Below, piece by piece: positions 36,032-45,500 of a stretch of 49,960 bases of DNA. The stretch's first letter is position 1, and the number at the start of each line of letters is the position of its first letter. The DNA is from CAVALG01 sp963656085 (lineage in GTDB: Bacteria > Bacillota > Clostridia > Oscillospirales > Acutalibacteraceae): the NCBI GenBank assembly GCA_963656085.1, contig CAVKHV010000006.1:1-49960 (forward strand), in the 5' to 3' direction. The notes under the pieces are model-generated. The model was given only the letters and a program-made list of their open reading frames with translations, had not been told where the DNA came from and searched no databases. A program made the position numbers and the translations under genes.

Positions 36032-36271
36032 ATGAAAATTACGGTATGTATCGGTTCGTCCTGCCATGTGCGTGGGTCAAGACAGGTTGTTGAACAATTG
36101 CAGCAGTTGATAAAAGACAACAACCTCAGCGAAAAGGTAGAACTTGCAGGCACGTTTTGTATGGGCAAATGTCAGGACGGTGTGTGTGTCACTGTTGACG
36201 ATAAATTTTACTCATTATCGCCTGACAGCGTTACTGAATTTTTTAACAATGATGTTTTATCCAAGTTTTGA
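36032..36271 (+). CDS. Thioredoxin-like [2Fe-2S] ferredoxin
   Basis: A 79-residue protein with four cysteines arranged C-x4-C (CIGSSC) near the start and C-x3-C (CMGKC) near residue 46-50, the pattern of the NuoE/thioredoxin-like [2Fe-2S] domain. It has no partner NuoF here. It is the first gene of the four-gene hydrogenase operon, 34 bp before the sensory hydrogenase, and probably passes electrons to or from it. Confidence 0.88.
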   Translation: MKITVCIGSSCHVRGSRQVVEQLQQLIKDNNLSEKVELAGTFCMGKCQDGVCVTVDDKFYSLSPDSVTEFFNNDVLSKF

Positions 36272-36305
36272 TTATCCGCATAGGTTATGGGAGATAAGAT
36301 GATAT

Positions 36306-37979
36306 ATGGAATGCTTAACTTTAAAAAAGTCCAATTGTAAAAATTGTTACAAGTGCATACGCAACTGTCCGGTGAAATCAATACGCTTTTCCGGTAATCA
36401 GGCTTACATAATCGGGAATGAGTGCATTATGTGCGGTCACTGCTTTGTTGTATGTCCGCAGGATGCCAAGCAGATTGTTGACGAAACCGAAAAAGTAAAG
36501 GTGCTTTTGCAGAGCAGCGACCCCGTTATCATAAGTTTAGCGCCCTCTTTTATTGCCAATTATGACGGCGTGGGTATAGAGTCAATGCGCGCAGCGGTTA
36601 AGAAACTCGGCTTTTATGATGCAGAGGAAACCGCCGTAGGGGCTACTATCGTGAAAAATGAATACGAGCGGATGATAAAAGAAGGCGACAGGGATATTAT
36701 AATAAGTTCCTGCTGCCATTCTGTGAATTTGCTGATACAAAAGTATTTTCCGTCTGAATTGCAGTATCTTGCCGATGTATTATCACCGATGCAGGCGCAT
36801 TGCAAAGATATTAAAAAACGGTACCCGAATGCAAAAACGGTATTTGTGGGTCCTTGTGTTGCAAAAAAAGATGAGGCGCAGTATTATGAAGGAATTGTGG
36901 ATGCTGTGCTGACCTTTGATGAACTCACCGATTGGTTTAAAGCCGAAGGTGTTGAGCCGGAAAAGGGTGTTAACCGTGAAGAAAATACCAGGGCAAGATT
37001 TTTCCCGACGACCGGAGGAATTTTAAAAACGATGGACCTTAGTTCATCGGATTATACCTATTATGCAATTGACGGAACAGAGAATTGCATCGCCGCTCTT
37101 AAAGATATAGAAAGCGGGAACGTACACAAATGCTTCATCGAGATGTCTGCGTGTACAGGCAGTTGCGTCGGCGGTCCTGTAATGGAAAAATTCCACCGTT
37201 CACCTGTTAAGGATTATATAGCGGTTAACGAATTTGCGGGTAAAAAGGATTTTGTTGTGGACCAGCCCGATGAGGAGAGTCTACGCAAAGAATTCACCGT
37301 AATTGCGCGTAAATCGGCAATACCTTCCGAAACCGAAATCAATGATATATTGCGCCAAATGGGCAAAGTCAGACCTTCCGACGAACTTAACTGCGGTTCT
37401 TGCGGATATAACACCTGCCGCGAAAAAGCTGTTGCTATTTATCAGGGCAAGGCTGAAATTTCAATGTGCCTGCCGTATTTAAAGGACAAGGCTGAGAGTT
37501 TTTCGGATAATATTGTAAGGAATACCCCGAACGGGCTTATTCTGCTTAACGAGAAACTTGAAATTCAACAGGTGAACAAAGCAGCGCTTAAAATATTCAA
37601 TCTGCGCTTTTCTACTGACGTATTGGGCGACGGAGTTGTAAGGGTGCTTGACCCGCAAGACTTTTTAAATGTTTTAAAAACCGGAAGAAACCTTCACGAT
37701 AAGCGCGTTTTTCTTGCCGAGTATGAAAAATTTGTTGATGAAACAATTATATACGACAAAGAATATCGGCTTTTAATATGCATATTGCGTGATGTTACAG
37801 ATGAAGAAACCGTGCGCGAGCAAAAGGAAAACATCAGCAAACAGACGGTTGAAATTGCCGACAAAGTTGTTGACAAACAGATGCGTATTGTTCAGGAAAT
37901 AGCGTCTTTATTGGGCGAAACTGCTGCCGAAACAAAAATTGCTCTTTCAAAATTAAAGGAGTCAATAAGCAATGAATAG
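36306..37979 (+). CDS. PAS-containing sensory [FeFe]-hydrogenase (HydS-like, group C)
   Basis: A 557-residue protein. Two [4Fe-4S] clusters sit at the N-terminus (C11,14,17,21 and C40,43,46,50). The H-cluster motifs are L1 SSCCHS (C136-C137), L2 GPCVAKKDE (C184) and L3 MSACTGSCVGG (C283, C287). Relative to catalytic CpI-type enzymes, L2 has Gly for Met353 and L3 has Ser for Met497. An extra FeS domain follows (C363,366,371,388), then a PAS domain (about 400-495) and a C-terminal helical tail (about 500-557) without histidine-kinase motifs. The likely role is sensing H2 or redox state. It overlaps the phosphatase gene by 8 bp. Confidence 0.9.
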   Translation: MECLTLKKSNCKNCYKCIRNCPVKSIRFSGNQAYIIGNECIMCGHCFVVCPQDAKQIVDETEKVKVLLQSSDPVIISLAPSFIANYDGVGIESMRAAVKKLGFYDAEETAVGATIVKNEYERMIKEGDRDIIISSCCHSVNLLIQKYFPSELQYLADVLSPMQAHCKDIKKRYPNAKTVFVGPCVAKKDEAQYYEGIVDAVLTFDELTDWFKAEGVEPEKGVNREENTRARFFPTTGGILKTMDLSSSDYTYYAIDGTENCIAALKDIESGNVHKCFIEMSACTGSCVGGPVMEKFHRSPVKDYIAVNEFAGKKDFVVDQPDEESLRKEFTVIARKSAIPSETEINDILRQMGKVRPSDELNCGSCGYNTCREKAVAIYQGKAEISMCLPYLKDKAESFSDNIVRNTPNGLILLNEKLEIQQVNKAALKIFNLRFSTDVLGDGVVRVLDPQDFLNVLKTGRNLHDKRVFLAEYEKFVDETIIYDKEYRLLICILRDVTDEETVREQKENISKQTVEIADKVVDKQMRIVQEIASLLGETAAETKIALSKLKESISNE

Positions 37980-39144
37980 ACTGTGTGCCGATATCGGCTG
38001 GAAAAGCATTAATCATGACGGTGAGCAACTTTGCGGCGACCATATTGACATTATTGAACAAAGCGATTCTTCTACAATTATCGTTTTGGCCGACGGGTTG
38101 GGCAGCGGCGTAAAAGCAAGTATCCTTTCAACCCTTACAAGCAAAATAATTTCCACTATGATGGCTGAGGGACTGTCGGTTGAAGAATGTGTTTCCACAA
38201 TCGCCGCAACGCTTCCTATTTGTTCTGTCAGGGGCGTTGCATATTCAACTTTCACCATTATCCATATTATAAACAACAATACTGTGGAAGTAATACAATA
38301 CGATAATCCAAAGGTTATTATGATAAGGGACTTTGAAGTTGTTGATTACCCGACAGAGGAACTCAATGTCGGGGGGAAGACAATACTAAAGTCGCTAATC
38401 GGTCTTAATGAGGGGGATATCTTTGTTGCAATGAGTGACGGATGCCCGCATGCCGGAATAGGCACTGCTTATAATTTCGGTTGGAAAAGGGAGGATATAG
38501 CCGAGTTTATGGCAGGCATTGCAACAGCAGGGTATACGGCTAAAACGCTTTCAACAATGCTTGTTGATGAATGTGATAAGTTATACGGTTCTCATCCGGG
38601 TGATGATGCCACAGCCTGCGTTGTTAAAATACGCAAGCGTGAACCGATGAATATTCTTTTCGGTCCGCCGCGGAACCGTGACGACTGCAACCGTATGATG
38701 TCCCTGTTTTTCTCAAAAGAAGGTAAACATATCGTTTGCGGCGGTACTACCTCATCAATTGCGGCTAAATATCTGCATAAGCAGGTTAAGGCAACGCTTA
38801 ATTTTGAACACAGTGATGTTCCTCCCATTGCCGAAATTGAGGGCGTCGACCTTGTTACGGAGGGCGTTATTACAATAAACAAAGTAATTGAGTATGCCAA
38901 AGATGCTTTAGCCGAAAACAAATTGCATGAAAAATGGGGATTTGGCCGTGACGGCGCTTCTCTTATTTGCCGTATGTTGTTTGAGGAGGCTACGGATATC
39001 AACTTCTTTGTAGGCAGGGCGGTAAATCCCGCACACCAGAACCCCGATCTGCCGATAAATTTTAATATAAAAATGAATCTTGTTAAGGAACTTTCGGATT
39101 GCCTTAAAAAAATGGGCAAACGAATTAAGGTAAGTTATTTTTAA
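37972..39144 (+). CDS. SpoIIE/PP2C-type protein phosphatase
   Basis: A 390-residue protein. The N-terminal PP2C-like phosphatase domain (about 1-220) has DGLGSG (41-46), SDG (155-157) and GDDAT (210-214), the metal-binding motifs. The C-terminal 170 residues (about 221-390) form a separate domain, with HIVCGGTTSSIAAKYL and VDLVTEGVITINKVIEYAK, that I cannot name. No kinase or anti-sigma partner is visible in the window. The start lies inside the 3' end of the sensor gene, implying coupled synthesis and close stoichiometry. Confidence 0.9.
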   Translation: MNRLCADIGWKSINHDGEQLCGDHIDIIEQSDSSTIIVLADGLGSGVKASILSTLTSKIISTMMAEGLSVEECVSTIAATLPICSVRGVAYSTFTIIHIINNNTVEVIQYDNPKVIMIRDFEVVDYPTEELNVGGKTILKSLIGLNEGDIFVAMSDGCPHAGIGTAYNFGWKREDIAEFMAGIATAGYTAKTLSTMLVDECDKLYGSHPGDDATACVVKIRKREPMNILFGPPRNRDDCNRMMSLFFSKEGKHIVCGGTTSSIAAKYLHKQVKATLNFEHSDVPPIAEIEGVDLVTEGVITINKVIEYAKDALAENKLHEKWGFGRDGASLICRMLFEEATDINFFVGRAVNPAHQNPDLPINFNIKMNLVKELSDCLKKMGKRIKVSYF

Positions 39145-39156
39145 AAGGTGGATATT

Positions 39157-40581
39157 ATGCGAAAATTTGATACAAAAGTTCAACATCTGAAATACAAAGT
39201 TATACGCGAGGTTGCAAGACTTGCATGGAATGACCAGCTGCTGGATAATATCCTGAATATCCCCAAAACCATAGTTCCGGGAAACACCCCGACAATGCGC
39301 TGCTGCGTTTATAAGGAAAGGGCTATTCTGGAGGAAAGGGTTAAACTTGCAATGGGCGGAGATTCTGATAATCCGAATGTCATAGAGGTAATTGAAATTG
39401 CCTGCGACGAATGTCCGATGGGCGGTTATGATGTTACCAACTCATGCCGCGGATGCTTGGCGCACCGCTGCGAGGATGTGTGCAGGCGCGGTGCAATTTC
39501 CTTTGACCATAACCATGTTGCTCACATTGATAAATCAAAATGTGTCGATTGCGGAATGTGTGCAAAAGTTTGCCCGTATTCTGCTATTGTCAACAGAAAA
39601 AGACCTTGCGAAAACGCCTGCAAAATCAAGGCTATTTCTATGAATGAGAACAAGGCTGCGCTCATTAATAATGATAAATGTATATCCTGCGGCGCTTGTG
39701 TTTATCAGTGCCCGTTCGGCGCCATAATGGATAAATCATTCATTCTTAACGCTATTGATATTATCAAAAAGAGTGAAGGCGGAAAAAATTATAAGACGTA
39801 CGCGCTTGTAGCGCCCTCAATTTCAAGCCAGTTTACATACGCTAAATTAGGACAAATTATCAGCGGACTGAAAAAGCTCGGCTTTAACAGCGTTGTAGAA
39901 GCTGCCTTGGGCGCGGATATGGTTGCATTTGCAGAGTCAAAAGAACTTGCCGAAAAGGGATTTCTCACAAGTTCCTGTTGTCCCGCTTTTGTAAGTTACA
40001 TTGAAAAATCTTTTCCGGATATAAAACCGTTTGTTTCGCATAATTTATCACCTATGGCTACAATCGCAAAATATATTAAAGAGCGTGAAAAAGACAGTAA
40101 AATTATATTTATCGGGCCCTGTACCGCAAAGAAAGCCGAAGTCCAAAAGCCCTCGGTTCAGCCCTATGTTGACACGGCAATTACCTTTGAAGAATTACAG
40201 GCGTTGTTTGACAGCCGTGATATTGACGTAACGCAACTGGATGAGGATATTCTGGACAATGCTTCTTACTACGGCCGTATATTCGCGCGCTGCGGCGGAT
40301 TGTCGGATGCTGTAGCCGAAGGACTTAAAGAGCAGGGAATAACCGATTTTGATTTGAAACCCTGTTCCTGCGACGGCATAGAAGCATGCCGCATAGCCTT
40401 AATTAAAAAGGGTAGAAATATGCTTGACGCTAATTTTATTGAGGGTATGGCGTGCGTCGGCGGTTGTATCGGCGGTGCCGGTTGCCTGACGCACGGGGAA
40501 AAGAACAAGGCGGAAGTTGATAAATACGGAAGGGAAGCGCTTGAAAAAACCATAAGCGACGCAATTTCCGTGCTGAAATAA
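39157..40581 (+). CDS. Monomeric [FeFe]-hydrogenase (group B-like)
   Basis: A 474-residue enzyme. The N-terminal half is cysteine-rich: C83,86,97,100,105,109; C129,132,135,139; C151,155; and C175,178,181,185, allowing several FeS clusters. H-cluster motifs are L1 SSCCPAFV (C274-C275), L2 GPCTAKKAE (C322) and L3 GMACVGGCIGG (C433, C437). L3 keeps the methionine that the upstream sensor has lost. I use the ATG at 39157 with AAAGGTG upstream; a GTG nine bases earlier is in frame but lies in that ribosome site. It is the last gene of the operon and is followed by a strong terminator. Confidence 0.9.
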   Translation: MRKFDTKVQHLKYKVIREVARLAWNDQLLDNILNIPKTIVPGNTPTMRCCVYKERAILEERVKLAMGGDSDNPNVIEVIEIACDECPMGGYDVTNSCRGCLAHRCEDVCRRGAISFDHNHVAHIDKSKCVDCGMCAKVCPYSAIVNRKRPCENACKIKAISMNENKAALINNDKCISCGACVYQCPFGAIMDKSFILNAIDIIKKSEGGKNYKTYALVAPSISSQFTYAKLGQIISGLKKLGFNSVVEAALGADMVAFAESKELAEKGFLTSSCCPAFVSYIEKSFPDIKPFVSHNLSPMATIAKYIKEREKDSKIIFIGPCTAKKAEVQKPSVQPYVDTAITFEELQALFDSRDIDVTQLDEDILDNASYYGRIFARCGGLSDAVAEGLKEQGITDFDLKPCSCDGIEACRIALIKKGRNMLDANFIEGMACVGGCIGGAGCLTHGEKNKAEVDKYGREALEKTISDAISVLK

Positions 40582-40608
40582 ATTATTTTAATTGTTGTAA
40601 AAGCTATT

Positions 40609-40645
40609 AACGGCGGTGTAACATCAAAGGTTACACCGCCGTTTT
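40609..40645. terminator. Strong terminator at the end of the hydrogenase operon
   Basis: AACGGCGGTGTAAC (40609-40622) and GTTACACCGCCGTT (40630-40643) form a perfect 14-bp stem with a 7-nt loop followed by TT. The right arm overlaps the end and stop codon of the minus-strand gene below, whose last codons read into the stem. Confidence 0.9.
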
Positions 40646-41149
40646 CCCGTCTATTGCGCGTTGCTTCTTTCTTTTACGCCTTCTCTCTAAACTCCTTTTC
40701 TTTCTTGCTTTAGCAAATAAATAGATATCCGAGTCCTTTGCAAAAGTGAGCGGACCGTTATAGAACGGCCACTCTGAAAACCGCTCTACTATTTCATAAG
40801 GAATAAATAATTCGCCCGCCAGCCAATAGTCGACAATCATTATAGGCATTTCGGCAATTTCGGAAAATCTTCTTTTGGTTATGCCGTTTTCTCTGATAAA
40901 ATCGAGCATTTTTAGTTTTGACGGCATATATCCGAGGCTCATAGATATACGATTATCTTCACAAATCAGGTAGTCAATCGGAACTTTCAGTTCCATTGAA
41001 ATTTTTCTTAAAATCTCACGGTCAGGGATTGCCGCGCCTTCTTCATAATCGAGTATTGTTTCTTTCGGCACCGATAATTTTTCCGCAAATTCCTTAAAAG
41101 AATAATTTTTCATCAATAATATTGCCGAAAATCTTTCGTTAAATTCCAT
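40631..41149 (-). CDS. XRE-family DNA-binding protein with basic tail
   Basis: About 172 residues. An N-terminal helix-turn-helix (about residues 7-64, FKEFAEKLSVPKETILDYEE) of XRE type is followed by a second region (about 80-110, ENGITKRRFSEIAEMPIMIV) that also resembles a helix-turn-helix. The C-terminus is strongly basic (KARKKRSLERRRKRKKQR). I use the ATG at 41149 with GGTGAT upstream; a GTG at 41158 would add three residues. It has a perfect consensus promoter of its own, so it may be autoregulated or highly expressed. Its target genes are unknown. Confidence 0.8.
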   Translation of the reverse strand: MEFNERFSAILLMKNYSFKEFAEKLSVPKETILDYEEGAAIPDREILRKISMELKVPIDYLICEDNRISMSLGYMPSKLKMLDFIRENGITKRRFSEIAEMPIMIVDYWLAGELFIPYEIVERFSEWPFYNGPLTFAKDSDIYLFAKARKKRSLERRRKRKKQRAIDGKTAV

Positions 41150-41187
41150 ATAAATCACCGCGAGAATAAAAAATTATAACTGAAATT

Positions 41188-41216
41188 ATTATAGTACCGA
41201 TTAATTTAATTGTCAA
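41188..41216 (-). promoter_or_regulatory. Perfect consensus sigma-A promoter of the XRE gene
   Basis: On the minus strand TTGACA (41211-41216), 17 bp, TATAAT (41188-41193), matching the consensus in both boxes and spacing. Confidence 0.85.
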
Positions 41217-41266
41217 ACAGTAATGCACAACATCTTTCTATGCAGTGCGTGTTACGGACAAAACGG

Positions 41267-41294
41267 AACGCAGGGAGAGATATCACCCTGCGTT
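41267..41294 (-). terminator. Terminator of the lipoprotein gene
   Basis: AACGCAGGG (41267-41275) and CCCTGCGTT (41286-41294) form a stem; on the minus strand it is followed by CCGTTTTGT. It lies 19 bp after the lipoprotein stop codon. Confidence 0.7.
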
Positions 41295-41312
41295 TCTCAA
41301 ACGGTCAAAATA

Positions 41313-42458
41313 TTATGACGCTGTGCTTGAAGATACTTTTTCTTCGTAATCGGTGTACACCTCATCAAGCTTTTTGATTTTAAATTGCTTTGTTGCAGAT
41401 TTTTCTTCAGTAAATTTAAGACCCTTGTATGTGTCTTTAATGAGGTTTTCGTACTCTTCCGATTTAAGATATTTAAGTGCAGAATCATAAAGTGCGGTTG
41501 AATAATAAGAATCAGCACTTATATCGGTTTTTAAGATAACAATAACGCCCGAATCATTCTTATAAAGTGTGGCTTTGCCTACTTCCAAAGCGTTAACGGT
41601 ATCAAACAGTTCGTTTTCATAACTTGTTTTTTCCGAACCGATAACAGTTTCAAGCGGATCTTTCGCACTGCTTGTGCTGCTTTCGGTTTTAACAGCATAG
41701 TTTGAATCAAAGTCTTCGGCTGTCATACCGTTTGCTTCGCAATATACGGTTTTAAAGTCTTCACCGGCATTCAAGCGGTCAACATATCCCTGATATTTTG
41801 TGTTGAGTTCTTCCTTTTCCTCGTCGGTCATAGATGTTGAAGTGCCGTCCGAACCGGTGGCGGAATATGAAGCCTCAATTGTTTTTATAGTATCGTGCTG
41901 GCTGTATATAGCGGCAAGGACAGTGTTTTTGTCTACCGCTTTACTGCCGTTCTCTCCGTAAAGCGCAGTAAATAATTGTTGTTTAAGCGAACTGTTCTGC
42001 AAATACTTGACATACGTAGACTTTGAAACACCCATTTTCCCGTAAAGGTCATCAAGTGAATAATACTGCCAATACGAATCGGCGGATGATTTTATCTGAG
42101 AAACGGTATCATCGGTAAGTTCAACCTTATTGTCGGCAGCAAGAATTTTAACGGCAATGTACTCTTTGCTTAATTCCATAGCGCGTGATTTTACCCATTT
42201 ATCAAATGCCTTACCGTCAATTTTTTCGTCGGTATAACCGCTGTCGTGGTTATGTTCTCCGCTTTCTTCGTGTTCTTCCTCAATTTTTTGAACTGCTTCC
42301 TGATAGGCATTAATAAGTATGCAGGAATATTCACTCGAGGTCATTTTCACGTTACCTGCCTGTATGGCGGTTTCGTCCTTTTTGTGACAGCCTGTAAAGC
42401 ATATGGCGACCAAAGACAGCGCCATTGCGGCAGAAATAATTTTTGTAATTGCTTTCAT
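41313..42458 (-). CDS. Lipoprotein, SurA/PrsA-like chaperone candidate
   Basis: A 381-residue lipoprotein. The signal peptide has a basic start, hydrophobic core and lipobox FTGC with the acylated cysteine near residue 24. The rest is helical and acidic, with a SurA_N-like layout, including a histidine-rich run EHEESGEHNHDSG near 62-74. No clear parvulin (PPIase) domain is visible, so the fold is a guess from layout and from the common Firmicutes order pth-mfd-prsA. The length fits foldase lipoproteins. It probably acts on the outer face of the membrane. It has its own promoter upstream. Confidence 0.7.
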   Translation of the reverse strand: MKAITKIISAAMALSLVAICFTGCHKKDETAIQAGNVKMTSSEYSCILINAYQEAVQKIEEEHEESGEHNHDSGYTDEKIDGKAFDKWVKSRAMELSKEYIAVKILAADNKVELTDDTVSQIKSSADSYWQYYSLDDLYGKMGVSKSTYVKYLQNSSLKQQLFTALYGENGSKAVDKNTVLAAIYSQHDTIKTIEASYSATGSDGTSTSMTDEEKEELNTKYQGYVDRLNAGEDFKTVYCEANGMTAEDFDSNYAVKTESSTSSAKDPLETVIGSEKTSYENELFDTVNALEVGKATLYKNDSGVIVILKTDISADSYYSTALYDSALKYLKSEEYENLIKDTYKGLKFTEEKSATKQFKIKKLDEVYTDYEEKVSSSTAS

Positions 42459-42517
42459 TTTGTCAAACTCCTTAAATTAATTGGTCAAAACTAAATAAGT
42501 CAACACCGTTGTCTAAC

Positions 42518-42546
42518 ATTATACAACAGAAGAAACCGAAAGTCCA
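42518..42546 (-). promoter_or_regulatory. Promoter of the lipoprotein gene
   Basis: On the minus strand TGGACT (42541-42546), 17 bp, TATAAT (42518-42523). It lies in the gap between mfd and the lipoprotein gene and allows separate expression. Confidence 0.65.
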
Positions 42547-42556
42547 GCATAATTTG

Positions 42557-45500
42557 TTAATTTTGTATACCTTCTGTCGACAGTTTTTCAATCGCTTCAA
42601 ATGCGGCAGCAAGCACGGATTGTCCCTGTTCCGGTTTTATGCTTACTTTTCCGTCCGTTTTTCCGAGGGATACTCGTCGCGGCATTGCACCGGCAAGTTT
42701 TAATATTTTATCAGGATCGGGTTCTTTGAATATCAGGTTTACCAGGCCGAAATTTTCAGATACCGTAACTATTCCCAACCTGCCTGCTTTGTAACGCAGC
42801 AATGCAATATCAATGAGTTTAAGTACGGTTTCGGGCGGTTTGCCGAAACGGTCCGTAAGTTCGTCGACAATATCGGCTTTAGAGGTTTCATCAGTCACGC
42901 CGGCAATTTTGCGATAGATAGAAAGCCTTTGCGGCAACGAACGGATGTATTTTTCCGGAATATGAGAGTTGCATTGCAGTTCAACCGTGCAGTCGGTTTT
43001 ATCTCCGCTTTCGGCATTTCCGTTCTGTTCTTCTTTAAGGGCGTCGTTAAGAAGTTTTAAATACATATCATAACCGACAGACTCCATATGCCCGTGTTGT
43101 TCTCCGCCTAAAATATTGCCGGCACCGCGTATCTCCAGATCTCTAAGCGCAATTTTAAATCCGGAACCGAACTCGGTAAAATCCCTGATTGCCTCGAGTC
43201 TTTTACGTGATATCTCACTTAACGATTTTCCGCGGCGGTACATAAAATACGCCTGCGCCTTTCTGTGACTGCGTCCGACGCGCCCGCGCAGCTGATGTAA
43301 TTGTGAAAGTCCCATTCTGTCGGCATCCTCAATTATAAGCGTGTTAGCGTTCGGAACATCTACCCCTGTTTCAATTATTGTTGTGCAAACCAAAACGTCA
43401 ATTTCCCGCTCAATCATTCGGCGCCACACTTCAGATAATTCCATCTCATCCATTTTGCCGTGAGCCACTCCGATACGTGCGTCCGGCACAAGCCGTGCAA
43501 TTTCCGCCGCCCGCGTGACAATGCTTTCAACGCGGTTGTGAAGATAAAAGACCTGCCCTGCGCGGCGCAACTCACGCTCAATGGCTTCTGTGATGACTCC
43601 TTCGTCCTGTTCGGTTACATAGGTCTGAACAGGGAGACGGTCAAGCGGCGGTTCTTCAATACTGGACATATCTCGCAGCCCCGAAAGCGCCATATTAAGC
43701 GTTCGCGGTATCGGTGTTGCAGAGAGCGTGAGTACGTCAACAGTCGGGTAACATTCCTTTAGCTTCTCTTTTTGTGAAACACCGAAACGCTGTTCTTCAT
43801 CAACTATCAGCAGACCTAAATCGTGGAAAATTATGTCTTTGCCAATCATTCTGTGTGTTCCTATTATAAGGTCTATAGTTCCGTTTTTAAGACGTTTTTT
43901 AATATCATTTTGCTGTTTTACGGTTCTGAAACGTGAAAGCATCTCAATTTCCACAGGGAGACCGGAAAAGCGTTCAACGGTAGTTTTGTAATGCTGCCAT
44001 GCGAGAATCGTTGTCGGCACGAGAATAGCGCATTGTTTTCCGTTGCAAATACATTTGAATGCCGCCCTTAGCGCAACTTCGGTTTTACCGAATCCGACAT
44101 CGCCGCAGAGAAGTCTGTCCATAGGTATAAGGCTTTCCATATCCCGTTTGATTTCATCGCTGCAACGAAGTTGGTCCTCGGTTTCATCGTACATAAATTT
44201 CTTTTCAAAATCCGCCTGCAAATCGCCGTCGGCTGAAAAGGCATATCCTTTTTGCTGCATACGTTTTGCATATAACAGGGTGAGCTGTTTTGCAATATTC
44301 TTTACCGATTTACGAACACGCTGCTTTGTCTTTTCCCATTCATGTGAGCCCAAACGGTTTAATTTAATGTTTTCTTCCGCCGAGCCTATATATTTTGATA
44401 CTAAATCAAGCGAAGTAACAGGGACATAGAGCACTCCGCTTTCCATATAACTGATTTTTATATAGTCTTTTGTTATACCTTTAACGGTAAGCGATTGTAT
44501 GCCTGCAAAACGACCTATACCGTGTGTTGTATGAACTACATAATCGCCGATTTTCAGGTCATCAAGCGACCCTATATCAACACCCTTTTTAAAATAACGT
44601 TTGCGCTTTTTCGGTGCGGCGTGTGCAAATGCATAAATGCTGAAATCGGTACCCGGTGCGGAAAATCCGCACGACAGTGAACCTGTAGTTACCGTTATGC
44701 CGTTTGCAGGTATAATATTTTCTCTTTCTTTAAATGTTGCCCCGTTACCGAGTTCGGCAAGTTCATTTGCAAGGTTTTGTGCCGCGCGCTGCTCGCCCGC
44801 AAGAACGACAATTCTCTTGCTGCGGTCATTTTTCAACTCATCGTTTAATTCTTTTACTGAATTAAAAGGAGGTATTACTTTAAGTGAAAATGCTATGTTT
44901 TCTTCTGTGTCGGTAAGATATTTTGATTTCGGAAAACTTTCAAGAAAAATCGGCGCTTTTGCTGAGATGCTCTTTAAAAACTGAGTGCGCTTTAAGTAAT
45001 AGGGATCTTTTTTCGAGAAACAAACGCCCTTTTCGGTGAACAGTTCCAGTTCCTGCTTTTGCGTTTCATACAGGTTTTTAAATCTTGAATTAATGCCGTT
45101 ACATTCGCTTATAAACAAAAGTCCGTCAATATGGTCAAGAATTGTGCTGAAATCCGAGTGTATCTGTTCCGAATAACGGTCATACGGGACCGAAAGTCCG
45201 GCAGAGAGCGCTTCAATGTCGTTATATACCGTTTGCCTTGCAAGTTCCGAAATGCTTTTTGAAGTTGCCAGTTTTTTTAGTTTTTCAATCATTTGTTCTC
45301 GGCTTTGCGGCAAGTCCTCACAAATCGGAAGCACAGAAACACATTCTGTTTCCTGTGTTCGGCGTTTGCTTTCATTATCAAACAAATAAATTGCGTCCGC
45401 TTCATCGCCCCAGAAATCAATACGTACAGGTTGTGATTCAGACGGTGTAAAAATATCCAAAATTCCTCCCCGAACCGAAAACTGCCCGACCCCGTCAACC

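Noticed and set aside
38592..39119. 175-codon minus-strand open frame inside the phosphatase gene
   Set aside because: Antisense to a gene with clear PP2C motifs and a coupled start; no independent promoter or ribosome site.
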